DNA of 64,000 bases from Kibdelosporangium sp040675465 (GTDB lineage: Bacteria > Actinomycetota > Actinomycetes > Mycobacteriales > Pseudonocardiaceae), in assembly GCF_040675465.1 (NCBI RefSeq), contig NZ_JBFAPA010000002.1, positions 186,001-250,000 on the forward strand. Reading direction: 5' to 3'. A program made the translations under genes and the position numbers. A model generated the notes under the pieces. It was not told where the DNA came from and ran no database searches. It saw nothing but the letters and a program-made list of their open reading frames with translations. This document shows, piece by piece, positions 50,346 to 58,540 of the stretch (positions are counted from its first letter, which is position 1; each line of letters opens with the position of its first letter).

Positions 50346-53300
50346 ATGACGTCGAGATGGATCGCCGCGGCGATCGGGGGTGCGCTGGCGTTCACCGTCG
50401 TGGCGCTGCCCGCGTCGGCCGGCCCCGCCACCATTGTCTACGCCGCGCCGAACGGCAACGGCGCCGCCTGCACCCGCCAGGCTCCCTGTTCGATCACCCA
50501 GGCCCAGCTCAAGGCCCGCGGCCAGCGCGACCTCACGGTCAGCCTCGCCGGCGGCACCTACCAGCTCAGCCAGCCGCTGACCTTCACCGAAGCCGACTCC
50601 GGCGCCCCCGGTCACCCGATCCGCTGGCAGGCCGCGCCCGGCCAGACCCCGGTGATCAGCGGCGGCCTGCCGATCGGCGGCTGGCAGCGGTTCACCGGGA
50701 ACGTCTGGAGCGCAAGGGTTCCCAGCGACCTGACCACGCGCCAGCTGTATGCGGACGGCGTCCGCCTGCCTCGCGCCCAAGGCGACCTGCCGGTCGGCCT
50801 CACCCAGACCGCCACCGGGTTCACCGCCGCGAACACCACGATGTCCGGCTGGCGCGACCCGGACAAGATCGAGTTCGCGTTCACCGAAGGCCACGGCGCC
50901 TGGACCGAGCCCCGCTGCGGGGTCGACAAGATCAACGGCGTCACCATCACCATGGACCAGCCCTGCTGGGACAACATGAAACTGCCCGACGACCCGCGCG
51001 GCCCGTTCGGCGACAACCCCTCCGGCGGCTTCCCGAGCCTGCCCGGCAACGCCGTGCCGTCCCGTGTGGAGAACGCGTTCGAGCTGCTCAGCGACGGTGA
51101 GTGGTACCTCGACGAGGCCCGCGACACCATCTACTACCAGGGCCGCCCCGGCGAGGACGTCCGGAAAAAGAACTTCGTCGCGGCCAAACTGGACAGTCTC
51201 GTCCGGACGACCACCAGCTGGACCGCCCCGCTGCACGACGTCTCCTTCGAAGGCCTGGAGTTCGCCTACGCGACCTGGCTGCAGCCCAGCACGCCCGAAG
51301 GTTTCGTCGAGATGCAGGCGAACATGACCCTCACCGGGCCGGGCGCGAGCAAGAGCCAAGGTCTGTGCCAGTACTCCGAACCCAAGGGCACCTGCCCGTA
51401 CGGCGCGTGGACCAGACCAGCCGCGGCGGTCGACCTCACCGGCACCAGGAACGTCACCTTCCTGCGCAACACCTTCCAGCACCTCGGCGGCGCCGGACTC
51501 GGCTTACAGCACGGCGTCCAGAACGATCTGGTGCAAGGAAACACCGTCACCGACGTGTCCGGGATCGGCATCCTGCTGGGTGCGATCGACGATCCGCAGC
51601 CGCTGAACGGCGACGAGAACGAGATCGCCACCGGCAACACCATCGACAGCAACTACGTGCACCACACGGGTGTCGAGTTCCCCGGGGCGCCCGCGATCGT
51701 CAACGGCTACTCGCGGCAGACCAAGATCACGCACAACCAAGTGTCCAATGTGTCCTACAGCGGCATCTCGTCCGGCTGGGCCGGCTGGCACACCAACTCC
51801 GTGACACCGCACGACAACCCGAACATCAACGCGGACAACACGATCGCCAACAACGTGATCTACGGCCACATGGGCGTGCGGCACGACGGCGGCGCGATCT
51901 ACACCAACGGCCCGCAGGGCACGAGCTTCGAACACGGCCTGACCGTGCAGGGCAACGTGAGCTTCGCCGGGGTGTTCACCTCCTTCAACGTCTACAACGA
52001 CGAAGGCGGCGACTACGTCACCATCACGGGCAACGTCCAGTACGCCGACCCGGGTGGGTTCAACGGCGGCTGCTCGACCACCGGCCACATCCGGATCAAG
52101 GACAACTACCGGACCGGTGCGCTGAACTGGTTCGGCTGCCCGCCCGCGCCGGTCGGCATCGAGGTCCTCGACGGCAACAAGCAGATCTCGCAGAACCCGC
52201 AGGCAGGCGAGGTGCCCAATGCGGTGCTCGCCGCGGCCGGGCTGCGCCCCGAATTCCAGGACCTGGTCACGAGATCCGCGCCCGAGGTGGTCTTGGTCAG
52301 CCCGACCTGCACGGACGACCTGCTGATCTCCGGCTCCGGGTTCACCGGCAAGGCCAGGGTGACCATCGGCGGCCGCCCGGTCCAGCCGGTCACGTACATC
52401 GGCCCGAGCCAGCTCAGCGTCAAGCTGCCGCAAGGAGTCAACGGCGGCGCCATCTCGGTGACCACCAAGGCCGGGACCAGCTCGGCGAGCGCAGGTTCGT
52501 TGCTGTCGCCCTGTCGCAGTCTAAGCACGACCTTCAACAACGTTGGCATCACAGACGACTGGAACCGTGGACCGGGCAATGTGGACGGTTACGGCTACAG
52601 CTACTCGGCGCAGGCATTGGCGCAGCGCGGGATCATGCCTGGCTCGCCGGTCCGGACGCACGGCGTGACGTTCACCTGGCCGGCCGCGTCGGCGGGCTCA
52701 CCGAACAACACGTTGGCAGCAGGGCAGTTCGTGGGTGTCTACGGTCAGTCCGACACCCTCGGCTTCCTGATGACCAGTACACATGCGACAGAGGGCAAGG
52801 GCACGGTCTACTACACCGACGGCTCCATCCAGGAGTACACGATCGGCAGCACCAACTGGGCCGACGGTCTCCAGCCGGGCGTGGTCCCCGCGATCACGGC
52901 GCCGTACCGCAATGGTCCGGGCGGGCAGGACACGCGGCCGGTGTGGATCTTCTACTCGGGGGTGGCGATCGACCCGCACAAGACCGTGAAAAGCGTTCGC
53001 CTGCCTAATATTTCCTCTGAGATCGACGCGAACACCCCGGCCATGCACATTTTCGCGGTGGCCCTCGGCGGCGGCCCGGACCTCGCGCAAGGCAAGATCG
53101 CGCGTGCTTCAACGGAGGTCTTCGGCGGCCTTGCGAGCCGCGTGAACGACGGCGACTCGAACGGCTCTTGGTACAACAACTCCGTCAGCCACAGCGACAT
53201 CCAGGATCACCCGTGGTGGCAGGTCGATCTGGGCGCGTCGAGCCAGCTGCAGACGATCAACGTCTGGAACCGTACGGACTGCTGCGCCGATAGGTTGAAC

Positions 53301-54635
53301 GACTTCTGGGTGTTCGTCTCGGCCACGCCGTTCGACACGAGCCTCGCTCCGGCCGGCCAGGCCAAGAAGAACGGCGTGTGGTCGGCGCACATGACCGGTG
53401 CCGCACCGGTTGTGACCACGGTGCAGCCCAATGTGTCTGGCAGGTATGTGATGGTCCAGCTCAACGGCCGGAACTACCTGTCGCTGGCCGAGGTCGAGGT
53501 GTTCGGCGGCAAACCGTCCACTGAGGACTGGGTCGGCACGTGGGGTGCGGCGCAGGCGGCACCGGCCTGGTGGGCGCCCAACGGGTTCGCCAACCGCTCG
53601 GTCCGCAACGTCCTGCACTCCAGCGTCGGCGGCACTTCAGCGAGGGTCAGGTTCTCGAACCGCTTTGGCACCAGCCCATTGGTGGTGGACAAGTCGTCGA
53701 TCGCCCTGGGGGTCAGCTCCGAGGTGCCGGACGTCAGGCCGGGCACCATGCGGCAGTTGACGTTCTCCGGGCAGCCGGCGGTCACCATCCCGGCCGGTGC
53801 GGAAGTCCAGAGCGACCCCGTGAACATGATGTTCCCGGCCGACACGGACCTGGTGGTGAGCCTGTACACCTCGCAGGGATCCGGCCCGGCGACGTACCAC
53901 CCGGCGGCCAACCAGATCAACTACCTGACCACGACCGGGGACCACGCGCTCGACGAGTCGGGCGTGGGCTTCGACCAGAAGATCGGGTCCTGGGTCTACG
54001 TCGAGGAGATCGACGTGCGCGGCTCGGGGGCGAAGGGGACCGTGGTCACGTTCGGCGACTCGATCACCGACGGCGGCTACACCACGACGAACTCCAACCA
54101 CCGCTGGCCGGACTACCTTGCCGACCGCACCAAGGACTTCGGCATCGTCAACTCCGGGATCAGCGCGGGCAGGCTGATGCTCGACGGCAGCAACCTGGAC
54201 TGGGGCCGCAGTGGCCTGGCGAGGCTTGATGACGACACCATCAACCGGACCAACGTCAGGACGGTGATCCTGTTGCAGGGCATCAACGACATGATCCACG
54301 ACCCGCGCAACGACCGCCCGGACGAGTATGCGGCGGCCTACCAGGAGTTCGTGGCCCGCATGCACGCGAAGAGCGTACGGGTGCTGGCCTCGCCGATCAC
54401 CCCGTTCAAGGGCTGGGAGGGCTACGACGAAGGACTGGAGCGGACCCGTCAGGGGATCAACGACTTCGTGCTCCACAGTGGAACGTTCGACGGCGTCGTG
54501 GACTTCGCCTCGGCGCTCGCCGATCCCAGCGACCCGTTGAAGATCCGCCCGGAGTACGACGCCGGTGACCACCTCCACCCCTCCGACGCGGGCAACGCCG
54601 CGATGGCCGCAGCAGTCGACCTGGCCAAGCTGTGA
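50346..54635 (+). CDS. Secreted GH141-like beta-helix / TIG / F5-8C lectin / SGNH esterase fusion, 1429 aa
   Basis: Sec signal peptide (residues 1-25). About 28-640: right-handed parallel beta-helix with GH141-type sequence (ISGGLPIGGWQRFTGNVWSA, RQLYADGVRLPRAQGD, GAIYTNGP). About 645-720: IPT/TIG domain (PEVVLVSP ... LLISGSGFTGKARV). About 725-905: beta-rich region of unknown type. About 911-1055: F5/8C or fucolectin-like module (WWQVDLGASSQLQTINVWNR). About 1058-1429: SGNH/GDSL hydrolase with a jelly-roll N-terminal part (HSSVGGTSARVRFSNRFG), blocks FGDSITDGG, NSGISAGR, LQGINDM and DHLHPSD. It probably attacks an acetylated, fucose-containing pectic or hemicellulosic glycan outside the cell. 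GGGAGG precedes the ATG; a strong hairpin follows. Confidence 0.88.
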   Translation: MTSRWIAAAIGGALAFTVVALPASAGPATIVYAAPNGNGAACTRQAPCSITQAQLKARGQRDLTVSLAGGTYQLSQPLTFTEADSGAPGHPIRWQAAPGQTPVISGGLPIGGWQRFTGNVWSARVPSDLTTRQLYADGVRLPRAQGDLPVGLTQTATGFTAANTTMSGWRDPDKIEFAFTEGHGAWTEPRCGVDKINGVTITMDQPCWDNMKLPDDPRGPFGDNPSGGFPSLPGNAVPSRVENAFELLSDGEWYLDEARDTIYYQGRPGEDVRKKNFVAAKLDSLVRTTTSWTAPLHDVSFEGLEFAYATWLQPSTPEGFVEMQANMTLTGPGASKSQGLCQYSEPKGTCPYGAWTRPAAAVDLTGTRNVTFLRNTFQHLGGAGLGLQHGVQNDLVQGNTVTDVSGIGILLGAIDDPQPLNGDENEIATGNTIDSNYVHHTGVEFPGAPAIVNGYSRQTKITHNQVSNVSYSGISSGWAGWHTNSVTPHDNPNINADNTIANNVIYGHMGVRHDGGAIYTNGPQGTSFEHGLTVQGNVSFAGVFTSFNVYNDEGGDYVTITGNVQYADPGGFNGGCSTTGHIRIKDNYRTGALNWFGCPPAPVGIEVLDGNKQISQNPQAGEVPNAVLAAAGLRPEFQDLVTRSAPEVVLVSPTCTDDLLISGSGFTGKARVTIGGRPVQPVTYIGPSQLSVKLPQGVNGGAISVTTKAGTSSASAGSLLSPCRSLSTTFNNVGITDDWNRGPGNVDGYGYSYSAQALAQRGIMPGSPVRTHGVTFTWPAASAGSPNNTLAAGQFVGVYGQSDTLGFLMTSTHATEGKGTVYYTDGSIQEYTIGSTNWADGLQPGVVPAITAPYRNGPGGQDTRPVWIFYSGVAIDPHKTVKSVRLPNISSEIDANTPAMHIFAVALGGGPDLAQGKIARASTEVFGGLASRVNDGDSNGSWYNNSVSHSDIQDHPWWQVDLGASSQLQTINVWNRTDCCADRLNDFWVFVSATPFDTSLAPAGQAKKNGVWSAHMTGAAPVVTTVQPNVSGRYVMVQLNGRNYLSLAEVEVFGGKPSTEDWVGTWGAAQAAPAWWAPNGFANRSVRNVLHSSVGGTSARVRFSNRFGTSPLVVDKSSIALGVSSEVPDVRPGTMRQLTFSGQPAVTIPAGAEVQSDPVNMMFPADTDLVVSLYTSQGSGPATYHPAANQINYLTTTGDHALDESGVGFDQKIGSWVYVEEIDVRGSGAKGTVVTFGDSITDGGYTTTNSNHRWPDYLADRTKDFGIVNSGISAGRLMLDGSNLDWGRSGLARLDDDTINRTNVRTVILLQGINDMIHDPRNDRPDEYAAAYQEFVARMHAKSVRVLASPITPFKGWEGYDEGLERTRQGINDFVLHSGTFDGVVDFASALADPSDPLKIRPEYDAGDHLHPSDAGNAAMAAAVDLAKL

Positions 54636-54639
54636 AGCC

Positions 54640-54673
54640 GGTTGGGCCCAGGCACATCTGCCTGGGCCCAACC
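54640..54673 (+). terminator. Strong hairpin terminator
   Basis: GGTTGGGCCCAGGCA-catc-TGCCTGGGCCCAACC is a perfect 15-base stem with a four-base loop, four bases after the stop of the large secreted enzyme. It also separates it from the converging P450 gene. Confidence 0.88.
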
Positions 54674-54763
54674 TCCTATGCCATGTCGCCGCGGCCGATC
54701 GGGCGGCCGAGCAGGGCCAGGAAAGACCCCTTATCGAAAGGAACGGCGACGGACGCGGGGGGG

Positions 54764-55852
54764 TTACTCCCAAGTCACCGGGAGTTCGATCAGGCCTCCG
54801 GTCAGCGTCTCGGTCCGGTACCGCAGCTGCTCGACCGGCACGGCCAGCCGCATGCCCGGGTGCCTCGGGATCAGCTGGCCCAGCACCTCCTGCAGCTCGA
54901 TCCGGGCCAGCGGCGCGCCCAGGCAGTAGCGGATGCCGTGGCCGAACGTCAGGTGCCCGGTGGCGTCACGGGTGGTGTCGAACCGCTTCGGGTCGGGGAA
55001 GACCGACGGGTCCTGGTTCGCGCCGCTGAGGTTCAGCAGCACCAGGTCGCCGGTGCGCACCTGCGCGTCGCCGACGGTGAAGTCGGTGCGCGCGTACCTG
55101 GGCAGACCGCCGTGGCTGACGTACTGGAGCTCGGTCGGCCACCGCAGCGTCTCCTCGATCGCGGCCGGGATCAGCGAGGGGTCCGCCGCCAGCCGTTGCC
55201 ACTCGCCGGGCTCGGCGAGCAGCATCATGAGCGCCATCCCGATGCGCACCACCGTGGTCTCGTGCCCGGCGAACAGCAGGGCCATCGACAGCTGGGCCGC
55301 GGCTTCGTCGGTCTCGGTCTCACAGAGCCGGGAGATCACGTCGTCGCCCGGGGTCACCCGTTTCTTGGCCACCAGGGAAAGCCCGTAGCCGTACAGCGCC
55401 GCCAGCCCCTGCGCGGAGGCGTCGCGGTCGGTGAACGTGCCCGCGGCCTCGCTCCAGGCGCGGAACTGGTCGCGGTCCTCGTAGGGCACGCCGAGCAGTT
55501 CGCAGATCACCATGATCGGCAACGGCGTGGCCACGGCGGCCTGCAGGTCGGCGGGGGAGCGCAGGTCGTCGATCAGCTCGGCCGCCATGGACTGGATGCG
55601 CGGGCGCAGTGCGCGCATGTGCTTCGCGGAGAAGTGCGGCTGCAGCAGCGCCCGCATCCGGGCGTGGTCGGCCTGCTCGGTCTCGAAGTTGCCCATGGGC
55701 CCGCCGAACAGTGCCGAGTCGCCGGTCCGGCCGGCCTTCTCCGGCTCCGGGTGCGAGCGGCCGAGGCGTTCGTCCGACAGCAGGCGCCTGACCTCCGCGT
55801 ATTCGGTGGCCATCCATGCCGGGTCGCCGGTGGCCGTGTGCGTGCGGATCAT
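54764..55852 (-). CDS. Cytochrome P450 with short N-terminus, 362 aa
   Basis: Signatures: C-helix HARMRALL, I-helix FAGHETTVV, K-helix EETLRWP and heme loop FGHGIRYCLGAPLAR (His before the Cys replaced by Arg, a tolerated variant). The protein starts at MIRTHTATGDPAWMATEYAE, about 30-35 residues later than typical CYP105/107-type enzymes, and an in-frame stop lies six codons upstream, so it cannot extend. GGGGG precedes the ATG. It is divergent from a TetR gene with two nested inverted repeats between them. Substrate unknown. Confidence 0.92.
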   Translation of the reverse strand: MIRTHTATGDPAWMATEYAEVRRLLSDERLGRSHPEPEKAGRTGDSALFGGPMGNFETEQADHARMRALLQPHFSAKHMRALRPRIQSMAAELIDDLRSPADLQAAVATPLPIMVICELLGVPYEDRDQFRAWSEAAGTFTDRDASAQGLAALYGYGLSLVAKKRVTPGDDVISRLCETETDEAAAQLSMALLFAGHETTVVRIGMALMMLLAEPGEWQRLAADPSLIPAAIEETLRWPTELQYVSHGGLPRYARTDFTVGDAQVRTGDLVLLNLSGANQDPSVFPDPKRFDTTRDATGHLTFGHGIRYCLGAPLARIELQEVLGQLIPRHPGMRLAVPVEQLRYRTETLTGGLIELPVTWE

Positions 55853-55865
55853 GACCGACCCCCAT

Positions 55866-55913
55866 GTTTACTCGAACTTGTATACGTCGATGTAAACAAC
55901 CGTACTCGTATAC
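55866..55913. promoter_or_regulatory. Two interleaved inverted repeats between P450 and TetR genes
   Basis: GTTTAC (55866-55871) pairs with GTAAAC (55892-55897), and GTATACG (55880-55886) pairs with CGTATAC (55907-55913). Both dyads are perfect and interleave in the 84-base divergent gap, so two TetR dimers may bind cooperatively or on opposite faces. The gap is A+T-rich compared with its flanks. Confidence 0.6.
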
Positions 55914-55936
55914 TCCGGAGTCAACAAGGAGGTGGT

Positions 55937-56485
55937 GTGGTCCAGCGGCTGGGTCGGGTCGAGCGGCGGGAGCAGATCCTGGACGCGGCCACACGGGCGT
56001 TCGCGCGGTCGGGCTACGCCGGCACCGGGCTGGACGACGTCGCCGCCGAGGCCGGAATCACCCGGGTGCTGCTGTACCGGCATTTCGATTCCAAAAAGGA
56101 CCTTTATCTGGCGGTCCTCGGCCGGGCAATGCTGCGGTTGTCGGAAACCATGGGGCCGGGCACTTACGATGAGCACACCATTCCGTCATTGCTGCGTGCG
56201 GCTTCGGCGGACCCGAATGGTTTCCGGCTGGTGTTCCGGCACGCTGCCCGGGAACCCGAGTTCGGTGAGCTGGTCGATTCGATGACCACCCGTTCGCGGG
56301 AGGTCGCCTTTTCCTACATGACCGAAATCGCGGATCCGCAGTGGCGGGAATGGGTGGCCGCGTTGCTGCCGGTGGTGACCCTGGAGGCCGTTATCGCGTG
56401 GCTGGACGCGGGCGAGCCGCCGGGTGGCGCCGAACGCGTCAACGCCGCCGTGCAGGGCGTTATTCGGGCTGCTCTCGGTAGTTGA
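55937..56485 (+). CDS. TetR family transcriptional regulator, 182 aa
   Basis: Helix-turn-helix REQILDAATRAFARSGYAGT then LDDVAAEAGITRVLLYRHFD, followed by a TetR_C domain. GTG start at 55937 with AAGGAGG four bases upstream. It is divergent from the P450 gene and probably represses it through the dyads in the gap. Its 3' end overlaps a small opposite-strand ORF by 26 bases. Confidence 0.92.
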   Translation: MVQRLGRVERREQILDAATRAFARSGYAGTGLDDVAAEAGITRVLLYRHFDSKKDLYLAVLGRAMLRLSETMGPGTYDEHTIPSLLRAASADPNGFRLVFRHAAREPEFGELVDSMTTRSREVAFSYMTEIADPQWREWVAALLPVVTLEAVIAWLDAGEPPGGAERVNAAVQGVIRAALGS

Positions 56486-56636
56486 GCCGGTGGGCCGGGC
56501 AGCGGACGGCCGGATCGTAGCCTGACGCCTGCCACCGGCGTGCGCACTCCGAGCAGTTCTCCGAGGACGTGCGCGGGATTGAGCGGGGATGAGTGAGCAT
56601 GTTGACCCAGCGGGCGAGGGTCTTCAGCGCGAACAT
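56460..56636 (-). CDS. Small Cys-rich hypothetical protein, 58 aa
   Basis: The frame beginning MFALKTLARWVNMLTHPRSI contains ENCSECARRW and VRCPAHRLNY, i.e. CxxC, about 13 residues, then CxxH, which could form a small zinc ribbon. The composition is protein-like and no other gene occupies 56486-56782. Against it: there is no strong ribosome-binding site, and it overlaps the TetR 3' end. The remaining 146 bases to the monooxygenase gene hold nothing recognised. Confidence 0.4.
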   Translation of the reverse strand: MFALKTLARWVNMLTHPRSIPRTSSENCSECARRWQASGYDPAVRCPAHRLNYREQPE

Positions 56637-56782
56637 GTCAAACCCAATTCTCGGCGGCGGCGGTCCCCGGAGTGCCTGCGGCAACTGAAAAATAGCATGC
56701 CCCGCTGGGTGATCGCTAAACCTCACTCGATTGGCGGCCAACCAGGCAACAGGCCGGTCACCATTTCGACCGGCCCGTTATC

Positions 56783-58540
56783 TCACCTGGTCAACGCGGG
56801 TTCGGTGGCCAGGATCCGCTGCATCGCGGCCCGAAGTTCCGGCTGCGCATTCTCATCGTCATCACGGCGCCACGCTATGTAGCCGTCCGGGCGGACCAGC
56901 AGCGTTCCCACTTCCGGCAGCCCCGCGACCCGGCTCCAGTCGCCGTACGCGTCCCGTGCGCCAATGTCACCTATTCGTGCGACGGCGAGGTCCACTCGCA
57001 ACTCTTGGCTCACGATCTTCGCCGCGGTCACCCACGCGGTCCCAGCCAGCCCAGTGACCAGCGTGAACCGCCCGTGGCCGACCAGATCCAGGGTGGACAC
57101 CCGGCGGCCGTCCCGGCCGACCAGCCACACGTGCGGCAGTTTGGCGCCCGGCCGTGCGCTCGGCCGGTGGAACAGTTCATGGTCATCCGGGTGCATTTCC
57201 ACGACCGGGTCCAGCACCGCCGAGGAGACATATCTCTGGTCGAGTTCGACGCCATGCGCGTTGAACTCGTAGTTCTTCAACTCGACCGCGGCTTCCAGTT
57301 CCCGGCGCCGTTTCGCGCCCTCCGCGTCCTCGGCCAGAACCGCGGCCATGCCCGCCTCGATCCCGGCCGCGTCGGTGTCGTCGGAGATGCCCAGAGCTGC
57401 GAAGATCGGGCCGAACTCCTCGCGGCTGAGGTTGGCCCGGTCGACCACCTGCTTGCCGATCGGCGCGCGTTCCCGCGAATAAGTGTCCAACAGTGCGGGG
57501 CCCGCCTGACCTCGGATGACCATGGCCAGTTTCCACGCCAGGTTGTACGAGTCCTGAATGGACGTATTCGAGCCGAGCCCGTTTGACGGCGGGTGGCGGT
57601 GAACCGCGTCGCCCGCGCAGAAAACGCGACCATTCGCGTATTCGGTGGCGTAGTTGTGATTCACCGTCCACAACGAGGTCGACGTGATCTCCACTGGCAG
57701 ATCCGGATCACCGACAAGGTCGCGGACAATCGCCGTGGCCTCCTCGGTGGTCACCTCCGGCGGCTCCTGCTCGATGTCGTACCCCCACACCAGCAGCCAC
57801 TCGTTCCACGGCCGGACCATCCGCACGAGGCCCATTCCGATGCCGCCGGTGCCCGCGCCCGGCCGCATGACCCAATAGAGCACGCTCGGCCGGTGGGCCA
57901 CATATCGGCTCAGATCCGCGGTGAACGTGATGTTCATACTGCCGGCTTTCCCGGTCTGCCCGGAAATGGGCAGCCCGGCCAGTTCGGCCACCTTGCTGCG
58001 GCCGCCGTCGGCGCCGATCAGATACTTCGCGCGGATCGTGTACTCGTCATTCCGCACCCGGTCGAAAAGCGTCGCCGTGACCCCGTCGGCGTCCTGTTCG
58101 AACGACCGGAACTCGGTGTCCATCCGCACTTTGGCGCCGCGCGCGGCCGCGTTGCTGACCAGGATCGGCTCCAGGTAGGTCTGCGGCAGGTCGATCATCG
58201 GGCTCGGGCTGGCCGCCAGGTACTCGGTCGCCGACCGCGCGCCCGTGCCCCAGCTGGTGATCCGGCCGATCTCGGCGCCCGCGATGGACGTGCACAGCAC
58301 GGTGTCGCCCATCAGCTCCTGTGGCGTGCCCAGCGCCAGGGCCTCCTGCTCGATGCCCAGGTCCCGCAGCACCTCCATGGTGCGCTGGTTGGTGATGTGC
58401 GAGCGGGGCGTGTTGGCCACCCAGCCGTACTTGTTCACCGCGAGGGTCCGGATCCCATAGGTGGCCAGCAGTAACGCCGCCGCGCCACCGGCCGGGCCGG
58501 TGCCCACCACGAGGACATCGGTGTCATAGCTCATGGTCAT
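56783..58540 (-). CDS. FAD-dependent aromatic monooxygenase (TfdB/phenol hydroxylase-like), 585 aa
   Basis: Class A flavoprotein monooxygenase: dinucleotide fold VVGTGPAGGAAALLLA, the DG motif LIGADGGRSKV and the second FAD motif FCAGDAVHRHPPSNGLGSNT. A C-terminal thioredoxin-like part (HVWLVGRDGRRVSTLDLVGH ... LLVRPDGYIAWR) is characteristic of phenol or 2,4-dichlorophenol hydroxylases. It is translationally coupled (ATGA) behind the maleylacetate reductase-dioxygenase fusion gene, which suggests it converts resorcinol or a related phenol to hydroxyquinol using NAD(P)H and oxygen (inference). ATG at 58540; a second ATG two codons later is possible. Confidence 0.92.
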   Translation of the reverse strand: MTMSYDTDVLVVGTGPAGGAAALLLATYGIRTLAVNKYGWVANTPRSHITNQRTMEVLRDLGIEQEALALGTPQELMGDTVLCTSIAGAEIGRITSWGTGARSATEYLAASPSPMIDLPQTYLEPILVSNAAARGAKVRMDTEFRSFEQDADGVTATLFDRVRNDEYTIRAKYLIGADGGRSKVAELAGLPISGQTGKAGSMNITFTADLSRYVAHRPSVLYWVMRPGAGTGGIGMGLVRMVRPWNEWLLVWGYDIEQEPPEVTTEEATAIVRDLVGDPDLPVEITSTSLWTVNHNYATEYANGRVFCAGDAVHRHPPSNGLGSNTSIQDSYNLAWKLAMVIRGQAGPALLDTYSRERAPIGKQVVDRANLSREEFGPIFAALGISDDTDAAGIEAGMAAVLAEDAEGAKRRRELEAAVELKNYEFNAHGVELDQRYVSSAVLDPVVEMHPDDHELFHRPSARPGAKLPHVWLVGRDGRRVSTLDLVGHGRFTLVTGLAGTAWVTAAKIVSQELRVDLAVARIGDIGARDAYGDWSRVAGLPEVGTLLVRPDGYIAWRRDDDENAQPELRAAMQRILATEPALTR

